Shown: positions 1 to 9,451 of the stretch, one piece after another | How the letters are laid out: the number at the start of each line of letters is the position of its first letter | Position numbering within the stretch: the stretch's first letter is position 1 | NCBI RefSeq assembly: GCF_004349315.1 | Contig: NZ_SMLH01000007.1 | Span: 113,598-177,597 of the forward strand | Length of the DNA stretch: 64,000 bases | Reading direction: 5' to 3' | From: Flavobacterium ranwuense | GTDB taxonomy: Bacteria > Bacteroidota > Bacteroidia > Flavobacteriales > Flavobacteriaceae | The notes under the pieces: generated by a model | What the model was told of the DNA's origin: nothing | The model's database searches: none | What the model saw: only the letters and a program-made list of their open reading frames with translations | Position numbers and translations under genes: made by a program

Positions 1-3000
1 GAAAAATGTTTTAATATGAGTTCTTTTTCTTCCAGCAATTTTTGGATTCGCACTAATAAATGATCGGGATAAAAAGGTTTCGGAATATAAGAATTAGCAC
101 CGCTTTCCAAACCTTCAATTCTATGTATAACCGAATCTTTTGCCGTAAGCATAATAAACGGAATATGACAGGTTTTGATGTCTGTTTTGATTTTTTTACA
201 AAGTTCTACACCATCCATCAAAGGCATCATTACATCGCTAATGATAATATCAGGGATTTCTTTTTCAAGAATTTCTAAGGCTGCAACACCATTATAGGCT
301 GTAATAATTTTATATTTTTCTCCTAATAAATCATCCAAAAACAGATGAATTTCTTTCTCATCTTCGACTATTAAAACCGTTTTACGATTGTCTTCAAGAC
401 CTTCAAGCGATGAAATTTTATTTGGAGTATCATCAGACTTGCTTGGAATTTCTTCAAGGATATTTTTAAGATGCTGAGAAATCAAAATCGGGCTTGCTTC
501 TACATCCAATTCTTTTTCGCTGAATGCGTCTTTGCTGCAAGGCACCAGAATGATAAAGGTGGTCTTCTCATTGGCAACGCTTGAAACCAAAATTTCGCCT
601 CTTAATACTGTAACCAGTTTTTTAATATAGGCCAATCCAATACCTGTTCTAAACATATCATGATCAATCCCTTTATTCGTATCAGACAGAAAAAATCGAT
701 CAAAGAGAGAATCTAATTTCTCTTTTGGAATTCCTTTACCGGTATTTACAATAGTGATGGTTAATCTTTTTGAACCCTCATCCTGAATGTGGAATTTAAG
801 ATCAATCTTTCCATATACAGGAGTATATTTAAAAGCATTTGACATTAAGTTAAATACTATTTTTTCAATTTTATCCTTATCAAACCATCCGGGTAATGAA
901 GACGGAATATCGAGATTATAATCTATATTTTTATCTAATGCCCATTCATCAAACAATTCGGCGATTTGCTCTATCAAGTTAACCAAATCAAATTCCCTTG
1001 CAGTCACTTCTAAATAATCATATTCCGCTTTTCTGAATTCCAATAATTGCTGTGTTAGAAACAATAATCTTGAAGAATTACGCTGAATCATCTGAATGAA
1101 CTTCTGATTTCTTTCGCTGAGATTTGCTGTTTCTGATAGTTTTTGAACAGGCCCAACAATCAAAGTTAAAGGAGTTTGAAATTCATGGGCGACATTCGTA
1201 AAAAAGGTAAGCCTGTTTTCGTGAAGTTCTTCTTCTCTTTGTCTAAGCAGCATATTTTGGCTCAATGATTGGCGTTTTTTATAATAACTCAAGACAAAGA
1301 GTATAAAAAGTGCAATCAATACTAAATAGATTACAGTAGCAAGATTTGATTGCCAGAACACTGGTTTGATACGAATATCAATAGCATGAACCGGTTTACT
1401 CCAAACCCCATCGCTATTAGTCCATTTTATCCACAAGGAATAATTTCCCTTAGGAACATTGGTAAAAGATATAATTCTTCGATTATTAATTGCGTTCCAG
1501 TCCTTATCAAAATTCATCAATAGATAGGCATATTGGCATTTTTCGTTATTGATATATGTCAAAGCCGCTAATTCAATGTCAAAAAAGTTTTGATCGTGAT
1601 TTAAAACGATTGAAGGGTGAGTATTAGAATTGGGAGCTATCACTAATCCCTGATAATATGGAATCGCTTGATTTTGTCCGCTAATTTTATCAATAAGAAT
1701 ATCTGGAACAAGAGAGGATTCTTTTATTTTTTGAGGCAAAAAATAATTAAATCCTTTTATTCCTCCCATAAAAACAAAATCCGACTTAAGATCTTGGTAA
1801 AAAGCCCCATCTGCAAATTCATTATTTTGCAGTCCTTCGTTTTTTGTATAATTAATAAATTTAGAACTATTAAGTATAAAATTTGACAGCCCGAAATTGG
1901 TACTTATCCAGAGATTAGATTTTTTATCAGAGACAATTCCATGAATGGTATTATTGGGAAGTCCATCTTTAACAGTAAAACTTTTAAAAACGGCGCTTCC
2001 GTCACTTTTTAAATCTTCCAATAAGTTCAACCCAAAACTGGTTCCTATCCAAAGTCTGTTATTAGCATCCTTCTGCAAACACAAAATATCATTATTGGAT
2101 AGACTTTTGGGGTCATTCTTGATGTTTTTATAAGTGCGAAATTGACCTGATTCTTTATCAAATAGATTCAAACCTCCCAATCGGGTTCCTATCCAAAGCT
2201 GATTGTCATTCTTCGGAATTATCGAAAAAACAATATTGCTACTTAACGATTTATCACCAGTGTTATTCGCCAGATATTTCTTGAATTCGGTTACTTTTAA
2301 TTTTTCTCCTGAACGCTCTATTTTACAACGAACCATCCCATAGCCATTAGTTCCAAGCCAAATAAATCCTTTTTTATCCTGATAAATAGAATAGGTTGAC
2401 TTAAAATAATCACATTGTTCATTTCCATCAATTTCTGACCAACTGATAAGCCTTGATTTTTTTAAGTCAAAAACAGTAATGCCATCTCCGTCAGTTCCTA
2501 TAAAAACCATATTATCTTGCCCTTTGCATAAAGCAAATACGGCATTATTAATGGAGCTGTTACTTTCATTAAAGTTTTCATATTGTAACGCTTTCTCCGG
2601 GTTTAGATAAAAATTAGACGGAAAGCGAAATAATCCTTTCCCTTTTATTCCAACTAAGAAAGAATGGCCTTCCACTTCCAAAAATGTTCTGACAATACCT
2701 CCATCAAGATCAGGAACCTGAGCTTTAGAAATTAAATTAAAGGCTTTTTTTAGCGGATACATTTTAAATAATCCATCGCCATCAGTTCCTGTCCAAAGCA
2801 CATTTTCTGTCCCTTGAATTAATGTTGTGATCTTTTGATTATTCAGGTATTTCAACCATGGTTTGGCAATACTCTTTCCTGAGTTATCGATAATAAAATA
2901 TCCTGATTCGCCAGAAATCACCAGTCCTTCAGAAATATGCCCGATGATGGTTTTAATTTTTTTATCTGGAAGTGCCTGAGTTTTTTTATCCGCCAAAGAA

Positions 3001-3824
3001 TGTAAAACTGCGTTTCCTGTTGTTGAGATACTGCAGATTTTCTGATTGGATATGATTCCAAACGTCCGAATATTTTTTGAAACTAATTCCGCTTTTGAAA
3101 TTATTTTTTTGCCGTTATTCGTAGTTTTAAGCGATAAAGCATAAAGTTCATTGTTCTCAAACAAGACCAATAGTTCGCCTGTAGGCGAGAACTCCATTTT
3201 TTTAACTGCTTTTTTTGAAAGATTTTTAGCGATTAACAATTGAAAAACAGCACCATCGTAGTAACCAATTCCCCAGTCTTTTACAGCACAAAATACTTTT
3301 TTTGAAGTATCAAGTGCCATATTAAATTCTGATTCTGACAACGGAGGCTTATTTTCTCTGGAAAAATAATACTTTTGAAATGTATCCGTTTTTTTGTCAT
3401 ACCTATTAATTCCATGAATAGTCAATATCCAAATTCTTCCCTTATCATCTTCATCAATTTTAAGGATCACCTGATTACTCAGGCTGTTTTCATTATCTAA
3501 TTCAGGTCTGAAAATTTTAAAACTATTTCCGTCATATCGATTCAAACCATCCCAAGTACCAATCCAAAGCAAATTTTCAGAATCCTGAAAAATAGAATTA
3601 ACAGAACTATTTGACAATCCCTTGGTATTATCAAGTTGTTCCAAGGAATATTTTTGGTCTAAAGTTTTAGATGAATCTATAAGCGGTTTATTATTATGGA
3701 TTTCAGATTTCTTATCTCTCTGATGATGAGCCAATGAATTATCTAAAGATGCAGATTTTTCTTTATTGTTGCAAGAAACAAGTCCTATAAAAACAAGGCT
3801 GATGAATAAATTTTTAAATTTCAA
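1..3824 (-). CDS. Hybrid two-component sensor (HTCS), 3' end beyond window
   Basis: Seen: one open frame from a TTG at 3824 to the left edge (about 1274 residues). The start has a hydrophobic segment ending LVSC (C18), then many beta-propeller (reg_prop) repeats, a Y_Y_Y-like region, a membrane helix near 828-848, a HisKA box around H880 (AHEFQTP), an ATPase domain near 985-1100, and a receiver with the phospho-Asp near 1197 (SDVMMP). The receiver ends just before the edge. Known: HTCS proteins end in an AraC-type HTH and control polysaccharide or nutrient loci, so that domain probably lies to the left. Odd: no ATG or GTG fits, and the N-terminus reads as a lipoprotein signal. A palindrome TGTTGCAACA lies 75 bp upstream (3899-3908). 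The regulated locus is not in the window. Confidence 0.9.
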   Translation of the reverse strand, partial: MKFKNLFISLVFIGLVSCNNKEKSASLDNSLAHHQRDKKSEIHNNKPLIDSSKTLDQKYSLEQLDNTKGLSNSSVNSIFQDSENLLWIGTWDGLNRYDGNSFKIFRPELDNENSLSNQVILKIDEDDKGRIWILTIHGINRYDKKTDTFQKYYFSRENKPPLSESEFNMALDTSKKVFCAVKDWGIGYYDGAVFQLLIAKNLSKKAVKKMEFSPTGELLVLFENNELYALSLKTTNNGKKIISKAELVSKNIRTFGIISNQKICSISTTGNAVLHSLADKKTQALPDKKIKTIIGHISEGLVISGESGYFIIDNSGKSIAKPWLKYLNNQKITTLIQGTENVLWTGTDGDGLFKMYPLKKAFNLISKAQVPDLDGGIVRTFLEVEGHSFLVGIKGKGLFRFPSNFYLNPEKALQYENFNESNSSINNAVFALCKGQDNMVFIGTDGDGITVFDLKKSRLISWSEIDGNEQCDYFKSTYSIYQDKKGFIWLGTNGYGMVRCKIERSGEKLKVTEFKKYLANNTGDKSLSSNIVFSIIPKNDNQLWIGTRLGGLNLFDKESGQFRTYKNIKNDPKSLSNNDILCLQKDANNRLWIGTSFGLNLLEDLKSDGSAVFKSFTVKDGLPNNTIHGIVSDKKSNLWISTNFGLSNFILNSSKFINYTKNEGLQNNEFADGAFYQDLKSDFVFMGGIKGFNYFLPQKIKESSLVPDILIDKISGQNQAIPYYQGLVIAPNSNTHPSIVLNHDQNFFDIELAALTYINNEKCQYAYLLMNFDKDWNAINNRRIISFTNVPKGNYSLWIKWTNSDGVWSKPVHAIDIRIKPVFWQSNLATVIYLVLIALFILFVLSYYKKRQSLSQNMLLRQREEELHENRLTFFTNVAHEFQTPLTLIVGPVQKLSETANLSERNQKFIQMIQRNSSRLLFLTQQLLEFRKAEYDYLEVTAREFDLVNLIEQIAELFDEWALDKNIDYNLDIPSSLPGWFDKDKIEKIVFNLMSNAFKYTPVYGKIDLKFHIQDEGSKRLTITIVNTGKGIPKEKLDSLFDRFFLSDTNKGIDHDMFRTGIGLAYIKKLVTVLRGEILVSSVANEKTTFIILVPCSKDAFSEKELDVEASPILISQHLKNILEEIPSKSDDTPNKISSLEGLEDNRKTVLIVEDEKEIHLFLDDLLGEKYKIITAYNGVAALEILEKEIPDIIISDVMMPLMDGVELCKKIKTDIKTCHIPFIMLTAKDSVIHRIEGLESGANSYIPKPFYPDHLLVRIQKLLEEKELILKHF

Positions 3825-4700
3825 TATAATATTTTTTTGGTTTTTCTGAAATGAATAATGCTATTATAAAACTATTGTATCTATTATTTTTATTTTGTTG
3901 TTGCAACATATATCAAGTTAGTATCCCAATCATTTTGACGGTATATAACTTATACAAAAAAAATAAAATTTAATAAAATCGAAGTAATTATTAAGTAATC
4001 AAATGTACAAAAAAAGTCATCATTAGAATAAGATTGATGGGCAAGCAACATATGTAAGAATTCAACTATTTTAACTTAAAATTGTTCTGAAAAAATTAAA
4101 TGAACATAGCTAATTGATTACAAAAGACGTAATATGCTTTTAGAATTTTCATGAACTTGTTCTACAATTAGCTCATCTCTTAATAGAACACGAAAACTAT
4201 AACTGTCTGCTTTTAGACATTGTTATCAATGATGCTTCTGATCTCTATATAAACTTATTATATACTTAGCATTTCCTCTAAAATAGCAAACCATGTTGAA
4301 TTCCACATTGCCAATTTATTTAAATCATATATAAAATGGTTTGCAATTACACTATCAAGGTCAGTTATAAGAGAATCAGTGAGCATGTTTGGTGAGCTAG
4401 ATGATGCTGCGCGAAATGATTTTAGTCATTAATTGCAAAATTTTTAAAGCATCAAAAAATGTCAAAATAAGCATAAGGTTTTTGGCTGTAATCCCTATTG
4501 AAACCGGAATCGAAATGCCCTCCAATAATCCTTTTAAACTTCTGACGCTTCACTCAAAAGGTTCAAATCTTCCAATAAAAGGTTCTAGTTTTGTACCAAG
4601 TGGTTCACTTAAAACGATACTAGAAATAGTATCGTTTTTTTTGTTTTTATATTTCCTGAAATTCCTTTAATTATTCTATTTTTATAAAAAAATAGCGTTT
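3825..4700. other. Gene-poor stretch with possible decayed ORFs
   Basis: About 876 bp without a convincing gene, between the divergently placed sensor and dipeptidase genes. The left part is AT-rich and presumably holds the sensor promoter. From about 4090 to 4600 the minus strand has short open pieces, for example an ATG at 4386 giving 42 residues to a stop at 4258, broken by stops and frame changes. These could be remnants of a lost gene or chance. A strong terminator sits at 4612-4642. Confidence 0.4.
4612..4642 (+). terminator. Rho-independent terminator
   Basis: An 11-bp perfect stem (AAACGATACTA / TAGTATCGTTT) with a GAAA loop, followed by a T run on the plus strand. No intact gene precedes it on that strand, so it may have served a lost gene or an RNA. 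Confidence 0.75.
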
Positions 4701-5360
4701 ATGATTTCCTGCTTCAAACCATTTATACTCCTTTGTTCTGTTTTTTGTATTGTTTCCTGCAAATCGCAAACCATCATTTCTGATGCTCAAGAAAAAAACA
4801 GTTCAATTATCAATGATACTACATTTGTAAATTTAAAAGAATACAGCCAGGATTTTATCTATGATATGAAATATGCTACAACCGATAATTTCCTAAAAGC
4901 AAAAGTGTATGATTGTGCGGAATGTTTTTTACGGTTAAAAACCGTTACTGCACTTGTTGAAGCTAATAAGAAGTTTATAAAAAAGGGCTATAAAATCAAA
5001 ATTTTTGACTGTTACCGCCCTTTGGATATTCAGAAAAAAATGTGGAAAATAGTATCTAACCCGGAATATGTAGCAAATCCTGCTAAAGGCTCTATCCACA
5101 ATAGAGGAGGAGCAGTAGATATTACTCTGGTTGATAGCAATGGGAAAGAGTTGGATATGGGGACTTCTTTTGATTTTTTTGGAATTGAAGCGAGCCACAA
5201 TTATCCAAATGTTTCAGATGAAGTAAAACAAAACAGAATAGTATTGAAAACAGTTATGACAAATAGTGGTTTCAATTCTTTTGATTCAGAATGGTGGCAT
5301 TACAATTTGAAGTCAGGTTTGAATGATAAAGTCTCTAATACTAAATGGGACTGTAAATAG
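4701..5360 (+). CDS. D-alanyl-D-alanine dipeptidase (VanX/DdpX type, M15D)
   Basis: Seen: 219 residues with a lipoprotein signal (IVSC, C20). The zinc-peptidase motifs are complete: an Arg after the CYRP motif (R106), SxHxxGxAxD with H133 and D140, and ExWH with E197 and H200. Known: M15D enzymes cleave D-Ala-D-Ala, recycling cell-wall dipeptide; only in vancomycin-resistance clusters do they give resistance, and no vanH or vanA homologue is nearby. Inferred: a periplasmic, membrane-anchored enzyme for peptidoglycan dipeptide salvage. It stands alone, converging with the 5364-5930 gene only 3 bp downstream. ATG start directly before the signal peptide. Confidence 0.88.
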   Translation: MISCFKPFILLCSVFCIVSCKSQTIISDAQEKNSSIINDTTFVNLKEYSQDFIYDMKYATTDNFLKAKVYDCAECFLRLKTVTALVEANKKFIKKGYKIKIFDCYRPLDIQKKMWKIVSNPEYVANPAKGSIHNRGGAVDITLVDSNGKELDMGTSFDFFGIEASHNYPNVSDEVKQNRIVLKTVMTNSGFNSFDSEWWHYNLKSGLNDKVSNTKWDCK

Positions 5361-5363
5361 CCG

Positions 5364-5930
5364 CTATTCAATACATTTTAAATTGTCAATGAAATACGTT
5401 TCCGGATTGTAAATTTCATTTGTTAATTCTGATTTAAACTCTTTTTTGAGGATATAATCTTCGGTATCTGTCAAATATTTAATACGCATCATTGATACTG
5501 GAGAGCTTTTTAATTCTTCAAAGCTATCTTTCATAAACATGAAAATACCGGTATTAACTCTATTATCAAATCCTTTATCATCGCGTAACATGGTACCGCA
5601 ATTTTCTTGATCGATATGTACCAATGTGATTATTTTTCCATTATTTAACTGTAAAAATAATTTAGAATTTTTATCAAAACAATTCGCTTTCAAAAAGTCT
5701 TTACTTTTTTGAATTAACTGCACACTCAATGTTGGTAATCCATCTGTTAATGCCAAAGAATAAAAAATATAACTGGAATTCCCCGCGAAATTTTTCTCGT
5801 TAATTATGTATTCTTTTGTTGATTTGTATGTGCCTAAAGAATCGGTAACATTTGTACTGTAATCACAAGGTTTTTGAGCAAATATATGCAGACTGAAGAA
5901 CAATAAAGTTAGTGTAATAACGTATTTCAT
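5364..5930 (-). CDS. Secreted protein of unknown function
   Basis: Seen: 188 residues beginning MKYVITL, with a signal peptide that would be cut after FAQ. The frame opens 21 bp further up, but that start would overlap the upstream gene and put charged residues before the signal. I do not recognise a family. Four cysteines remain after the signal (in the KPCDY, ANCFD, ENCGT and NLKCIE contexts), which could form disulfides. It is the last gene of an operon with the methyltransferase (2 bp upstream) and the AI-2E transporter. It converges on the dipeptidase gene with almost no spacer. Confidence 0.7.
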   Translation of the reverse strand: MKYVITLTLLFFSLHIFAQKPCDYSTNVTDSLGTYKSTKEYIINEKNFAGNSSYIFYSLALTDGLPTLSVQLIQKSKDFLKANCFDKNSKLFLQLNNGKIITLVHIDQENCGTMLRDDKGFDNRVNTGIFMFMKDSFEELKSSPVSMMRIKYLTDTEDYILKKEFKSELTNEIYNPETYFIDNLKCIE

Positions 5931-5932
5931 TT

Positions 5933-7114
5933 TTATGATATTTTGGTGCAAATTAAAACTATTTTATGATTATTTTCATCAGTTGTGAAAAAACAATATG
6001 CATTTCCTCCATCTTTTATTTTCCATTTTTTTCGAATGGTTTCTACGCTGTCAGGAAAATTACGGGTTGTGATATTTGCCTGAGTCTTTTCTAAATGACT
6101 TTTCATTTCCGTTTTGTTATAAGGAAATGTCTTTTGAATTTCAAAAATGCGCCCTGGAAAGGATATTAAGGCAGTTGATGTGTATAAATGAGAATGTTTT
6201 TGTAGTTTGTTTAGATTATAAAATGAGCTTACTTCATCAAATCCACCTGATTTCATAATAGCGCTATTGGGTTCATATAAATATCTTTGAGGTAAACTAA
6301 AGTTTGGAAATTGAGAATCCTCGCCCAAAATAAAATCAAATGTTTCGGTTTGATCCTTAACAATGTTAACGGTTTTGATATTTATATTTCCAAAATAATC
6401 TTTGTGCAATTCCCATAATAATTCTTTTACTTCATTCTCTAAGGCTACGATATGAATGGTTTTTACATGTTTTAATTCAGATAAACCCGCTGATATATCA
6501 AGAAGAGGGGCAGTTTTTATTAGAACAGCATTTGAATTGGTAAAATAAAAATCAAGATTTTCCGGAACATTAGGTAAACAATCTTTAAGCATAAATACTT
6601 TTCCCTTGTCATCATTTCGTCTGGAAGGATCAATGTAAATCCAGTCCCATTTTAAATTTAAAGAAGACAAAGTTGCTAAGCTGTCTCCAGTGTAACAGGT
6701 GATATTGGAAACATTTAATTGTTTGAAATTGTGTTTTACTAGATTTGACAGCTCTGGATTGATTTCGCAATGTGCAACTGTTTTTATTTTTTTTGCAAAA
6801 TAGTAATCATCAACTCCAAAACCTCCTGTTAAATCAATTAGAGATTCGCCATTTACAATTGAAGCTTTATAGGCTGCTGTTTTTTCGGATGAAGTTTGTT
6901 CTATTGAAATTTTACTTGGATAAATAATGTTTTTGGTTGAGAACCAATTCGGCAATTTATCTTTTGCTTTTGTTTTAGCTTCAATTTGGTTCAAAATAGA
7001 AATCCAATCTACATCTGGAAATGGATTTTTTTGCAGTGCTAACTTCGAAATGCTTTTGCTAATATTGTCATTGATAAACGTCTGTATTTCGACATTTAGA
7101 ATCCTTATATCCAA
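5933..7114 (-). CDS. Class I SAM methyltransferase, THUMP-like (PG_1098 family)
   Basis: Seen: 393 residues. An N-terminal helical part is followed by a Rossmann fold with the SAM-binding glycine motif (DLTGGFGVDD) and an acidic CEINPEL strand, then a DPSRR motif where many methyltransferases have an NPPY/DPP catalytic motif. The C-terminal third matches the THUMP-like/ferredoxin-like extension of this family. Known: this Bacteroidota family is annotated as THUMP-like SAM methyltransferase; the substrate is presumed to be RNA but is not established. It sits 2 bp after the AI-2E transporter gene and 2 bp before the secreted-protein gene, so all three are probably co-transcribed. Confidence 0.85.
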   Translation of the reverse strand: MDIRILNVEIQTFINDNISKSISKLALQKNPFPDVDWISILNQIEAKTKAKDKLPNWFSTKNIIYPSKISIEQTSSEKTAAYKASIVNGESLIDLTGGFGVDDYYFAKKIKTVAHCEINPELSNLVKHNFKQLNVSNITCYTGDSLATLSSLNLKWDWIYIDPSRRNDDKGKVFMLKDCLPNVPENLDFYFTNSNAVLIKTAPLLDISAGLSELKHVKTIHIVALENEVKELLWELHKDYFGNINIKTVNIVKDQTETFDFILGEDSQFPNFSLPQRYLYEPNSAIMKSGGFDEVSSFYNLNKLQKHSHLYTSTALISFPGRIFEIQKTFPYNKTEMKSHLEKTQANITTRNFPDSVETIRKKWKIKDGGNAYCFFTTDENNHKIVLICTKIS

Positions 7115-7116
7115 AA

Positions 7117-8208
7117 TTAAATATCTTTAGTTAATAGTTGAATGATTTTGTTTTCCGGGAAGAATTCTTTACCTATTACTTTAATTATGGTGTATAAAGG
7201 AACTGCCACAATCATTCCTAGTATTCCAAAAAGGAAACCTGCAATTAAGATTACAAGAAATATTTCCAGCGGATGTGAACTTACGCTTTTAGAAAAAATA
7301 ATTGGCTGAGATAAATTATTATCGATAATTTGAACAATCCAAAAACCAATTAAAACATAAATGGTGGTCGGTAAAATTTCAGATTGGAAATCACTTCCCA
7401 GATTGCTTAACATAGTTAGAATTGCCGCTAAAAAGGATGCTATAAGAGGACCAATGTATGGGATAATGTTCAAAACCGCACATAAAAATGCAATAACAAG
7501 GGCATTTGGAACTCCAAAAATAAACAATACAATTAGGTATAAAAGGAATACAATAAATAATTGAAGTAATAATCCAATAAAATAACGCGACAACAAGTAG
7601 TTTATTTTTTCTAAAGAATTTAAAATCTGATCTTCATGGTTATTTTGGATTAATTTTTTTGCTCCTAAAATGAATATTAACCGGTCTTTCAGAAAGAAAA
7701 AAGTAATAAATAGTACTGAACCTAATCCTACACTCAAACTACTAATTGTGCCTAGAATTGTATTTAAAAAGTTAGGGATGAAATTAAAATTTATTTTAGA
7801 GGTAATGTTTGCTTCCTTTAAAACTTGTGCGGAATCAATTTGGTGGTTGTCTAAAAAAACAGTGATTTGATTGATTAACTGGACTATGTTTTTTTCAATT
7901 TCTGTTGTATTTAAAAGCGACAAATTTTCTCCTTGAGATAAAATCAAAGGAATGAACATCATTATAAAACCGAATATGATTAGTATAAAAATAAACAAAG
8001 TTGCTATTGTTGCAAAGAGATGATTGAACTTTAATCTTTTTTTGAAAAAGTCTAAAATAGGATTTCCAATTAATGTAAGTATAAAAGATACAACTAGATA
8101 AATTAGTACAGATTGAATTTTATAGAAGAAGAACAAGATTAAACCAACTAAAACCGTTGTTATTAATGCTTTGAGAATGCCATTTGAAATGGTTTTAGAT
8201 GTAATCAT
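7117..8208 (-). CDS. AI-2E family transporter
   Basis: Seen: 363 residues with paired hydrophobic helices at the N-terminus, a soluble periplasmic-like segment around 80-150, and a bundle of helices to the C-terminus, including the PYIGPLIA signature. Known: the family (PF01594) includes TqsA (AI-2 exporter) and PerM-type permeases; most members have no proven substrate. Inferred: inner-membrane permease, first gene of a three-gene minus-strand operon. No luxS lies in the window, so an autoinducer role should not be assumed. Confidence 0.87.
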   Translation of the reverse strand: MITSKTISNGILKALITTVLVGLILFFFYKIQSVLIYLVVSFILTLIGNPILDFFKKRLKFNHLFATIATLFIFILIIFGFIMMFIPLILSQGENLSLLNTTEIEKNIVQLINQITVFLDNHQIDSAQVLKEANITSKINFNFIPNFLNTILGTISSLSVGLGSVLFITFFFLKDRLIFILGAKKLIQNNHEDQILNSLEKINYLLSRYFIGLLLQLFIVFLLYLIVLFIFGVPNALVIAFLCAVLNIIPYIGPLIASFLAAILTMLSNLGSDFQSEILPTTIYVLIGFWIVQIIDNNLSQPIIFSKSVSSHPLEIFLVILIAGFLFGILGMIVAVPLYTIIKVIGKEFFPENKIIQLLTKDI

Positions 8209-8236
8209 ATTGCTATTTTAGGTTATAAAGATAAAA

Positions 8237-8263
8237 AAAACTCGCTAACAAGTAGCGAGTTTT
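8237..8263 (-). terminator. Terminator of first metalloprotease
   Basis: Stem ACTCGCTA / TAGCGAGT with flanking A and T runs. It lies just 3' of the minus-strand protease gene at 8285-9232. The same hairpin is repeated after the second protease copy. Confidence 0.8.
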
Positions 8264-8284
8264 AAATTCTAAAAAATTAAAAAA

Positions 8285-9232
8285 TTATATTCCGAAACCT
8301 GCTCTTGCTCCGCCTGAAACAAAAATTGCAGCCATTCTTGATTTTTGACCGTTAGAGAACATGTACATTCCTGCATCATCAGTATAATCCATGTAGTTCA
8401 TTGTCATTTCTACTGGATTACCAGTACAAGTGCTATAATGTGGGTAAGCTGGAACACCATAATTAGCCGTGTTGTGTGTAGGTGTGTCAGAAACCAAATC
8501 ACTTCCGCAAGTTGCATCGCCCCAAATGTGACGTAAGTTCATCCAGTGGCCCACTTCGTGGGTTGCAGTTCGTCCTAAATCAAATGGTGCAGAAGCTGTT
8601 CCTGTATTTCCGAATGCATTATCATCGATAACAATTCCGTCTGTAGAAGGAGCTCCGCCTGGGAACTGTGCATAACCTAAAATACCTCCACCCATATTAC
8701 AAGACCACATGTTCAATACGGTTGTAGGTGTTGTAGGAGCGATTCCTTTTGCTGACTTCTTCATGGCGTTATTTGTCGACCATGAAGTTGTATTTGTAGA
8801 TTTTCTAACGACACTTTGCAATACAAAAGTAATTCCTACATTGGCTTTTACACCTGAAAATAAAGCAGGAACTGAATTATAATCTGAGTTAGTCGCATTG
8901 AAATCTTGATTCAACACATCAATTTGAGACTGAATTTGTGCCAATGAAATGTTTTGAGCTGCTGTTCTGTACAATACATTCACTACAACCGGAATTTCAA
9001 CTTTACCGTTTACCAAACGATTGGTTAACATCGCTTTTTGTGTAAAAGCTTCAATTTCGTTCATTCTTAAAGCTAATGTTGGATCGGCTTTCAATTGCGC
9101 TTCCAGTACTTCGTGTGAGGCACAACCACGTTGAACGATTGAGTTTGTTGATGGAGCGGTTGATTCGGTTTCTTCATTTTGACATGAAAAAAGCATTATA
9201 AATGCCGTTGCGGATAAAATAATTTTTTTCAT
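8285..9232 (-). CDS. Secreted zinc metalloprotease, pappalysin/M43-like (copy 1)
   Basis: Seen: 315 residues with lipobox FSC (C17). The metzincin zinc motif is at 225-235 (HEVGHWMNLRH), with Asn where many family members have Gly. A Met-turn (NYMDY) follows near 281. Cysteines flanking the catalytic domain suggest disulfides. Known: M43 cytophagalysin-type enzymes are secreted peptidases common in Bacteroidota. Inferred: a surface or periplasmic lipoprotein that degrades proteins or peptides. It has a close tandem paralogue immediately upstream (9452-10396) and its own terminator, so the two are probably separate transcripts. Confidence 0.88.
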   Translation of the reverse strand: MKKIILSATAFIMLFSCQNEETESTAPSTNSIVQRGCASHEVLEAQLKADPTLALRMNEIEAFTQKAMLTNRLVNGKVEIPVVVNVLYRTAAQNISLAQIQSQIDVLNQDFNATNSDYNSVPALFSGVKANVGITFVLQSVVRKSTNTTSWSTNNAMKKSAKGIAPTTPTTVLNMWSCNMGGGILGYAQFPGGAPSTDGIVIDDNAFGNTGTASAPFDLGRTATHEVGHWMNLRHIWGDATCGSDLVSDTPTHNTANYGVPAYPHYSTCTGNPVEMTMNYMDYTDDAGMYMFSNGQKSRMAAIFVSGGARAGFGI

Positions 9233-9403
9233 AATTGCAGTTTTTTATGTTGTAAATTGCTCTTTATCAGGTTAATGATAAGCAATTTACGATTATTTTC
9301 TCATTATAATGCTAAGGAGGCGTAAAATAATTGACTGCAAATCAAGGTTTTAGAAATTGTTTTTTTATAAATCACAAATTGATTGTTCATTATTCAAAAC
9401 AAA

Positions 9404-9431
9404 AAAACTCGCTAACAAGTAGCGAGTTTTA
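9404..9431 (-). terminator. Terminator of second metalloprotease
   Basis: Same stem (ACTCGCTA / TAGCGAGT) and A/T flanks as at 8237-8263. The downstream flank is almost identical too, showing that the duplication included the terminator. Confidence 0.8.
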
Positions 9432-9451
9432 AATTCTAAAAGACTAAAAAA

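Noticed and set aside
4401..4670. 89-codon plus-strand frame
   Set aside because: It runs through a terminator hairpin, has no recognisable features and no promoter box nearby.
4701..5360. Vancomycin resistance gene
   Set aside because: The VanX-like dipeptidase lacks the vanHA neighbours and has a lipoprotein signal; a cell-wall salvage role is more likely.
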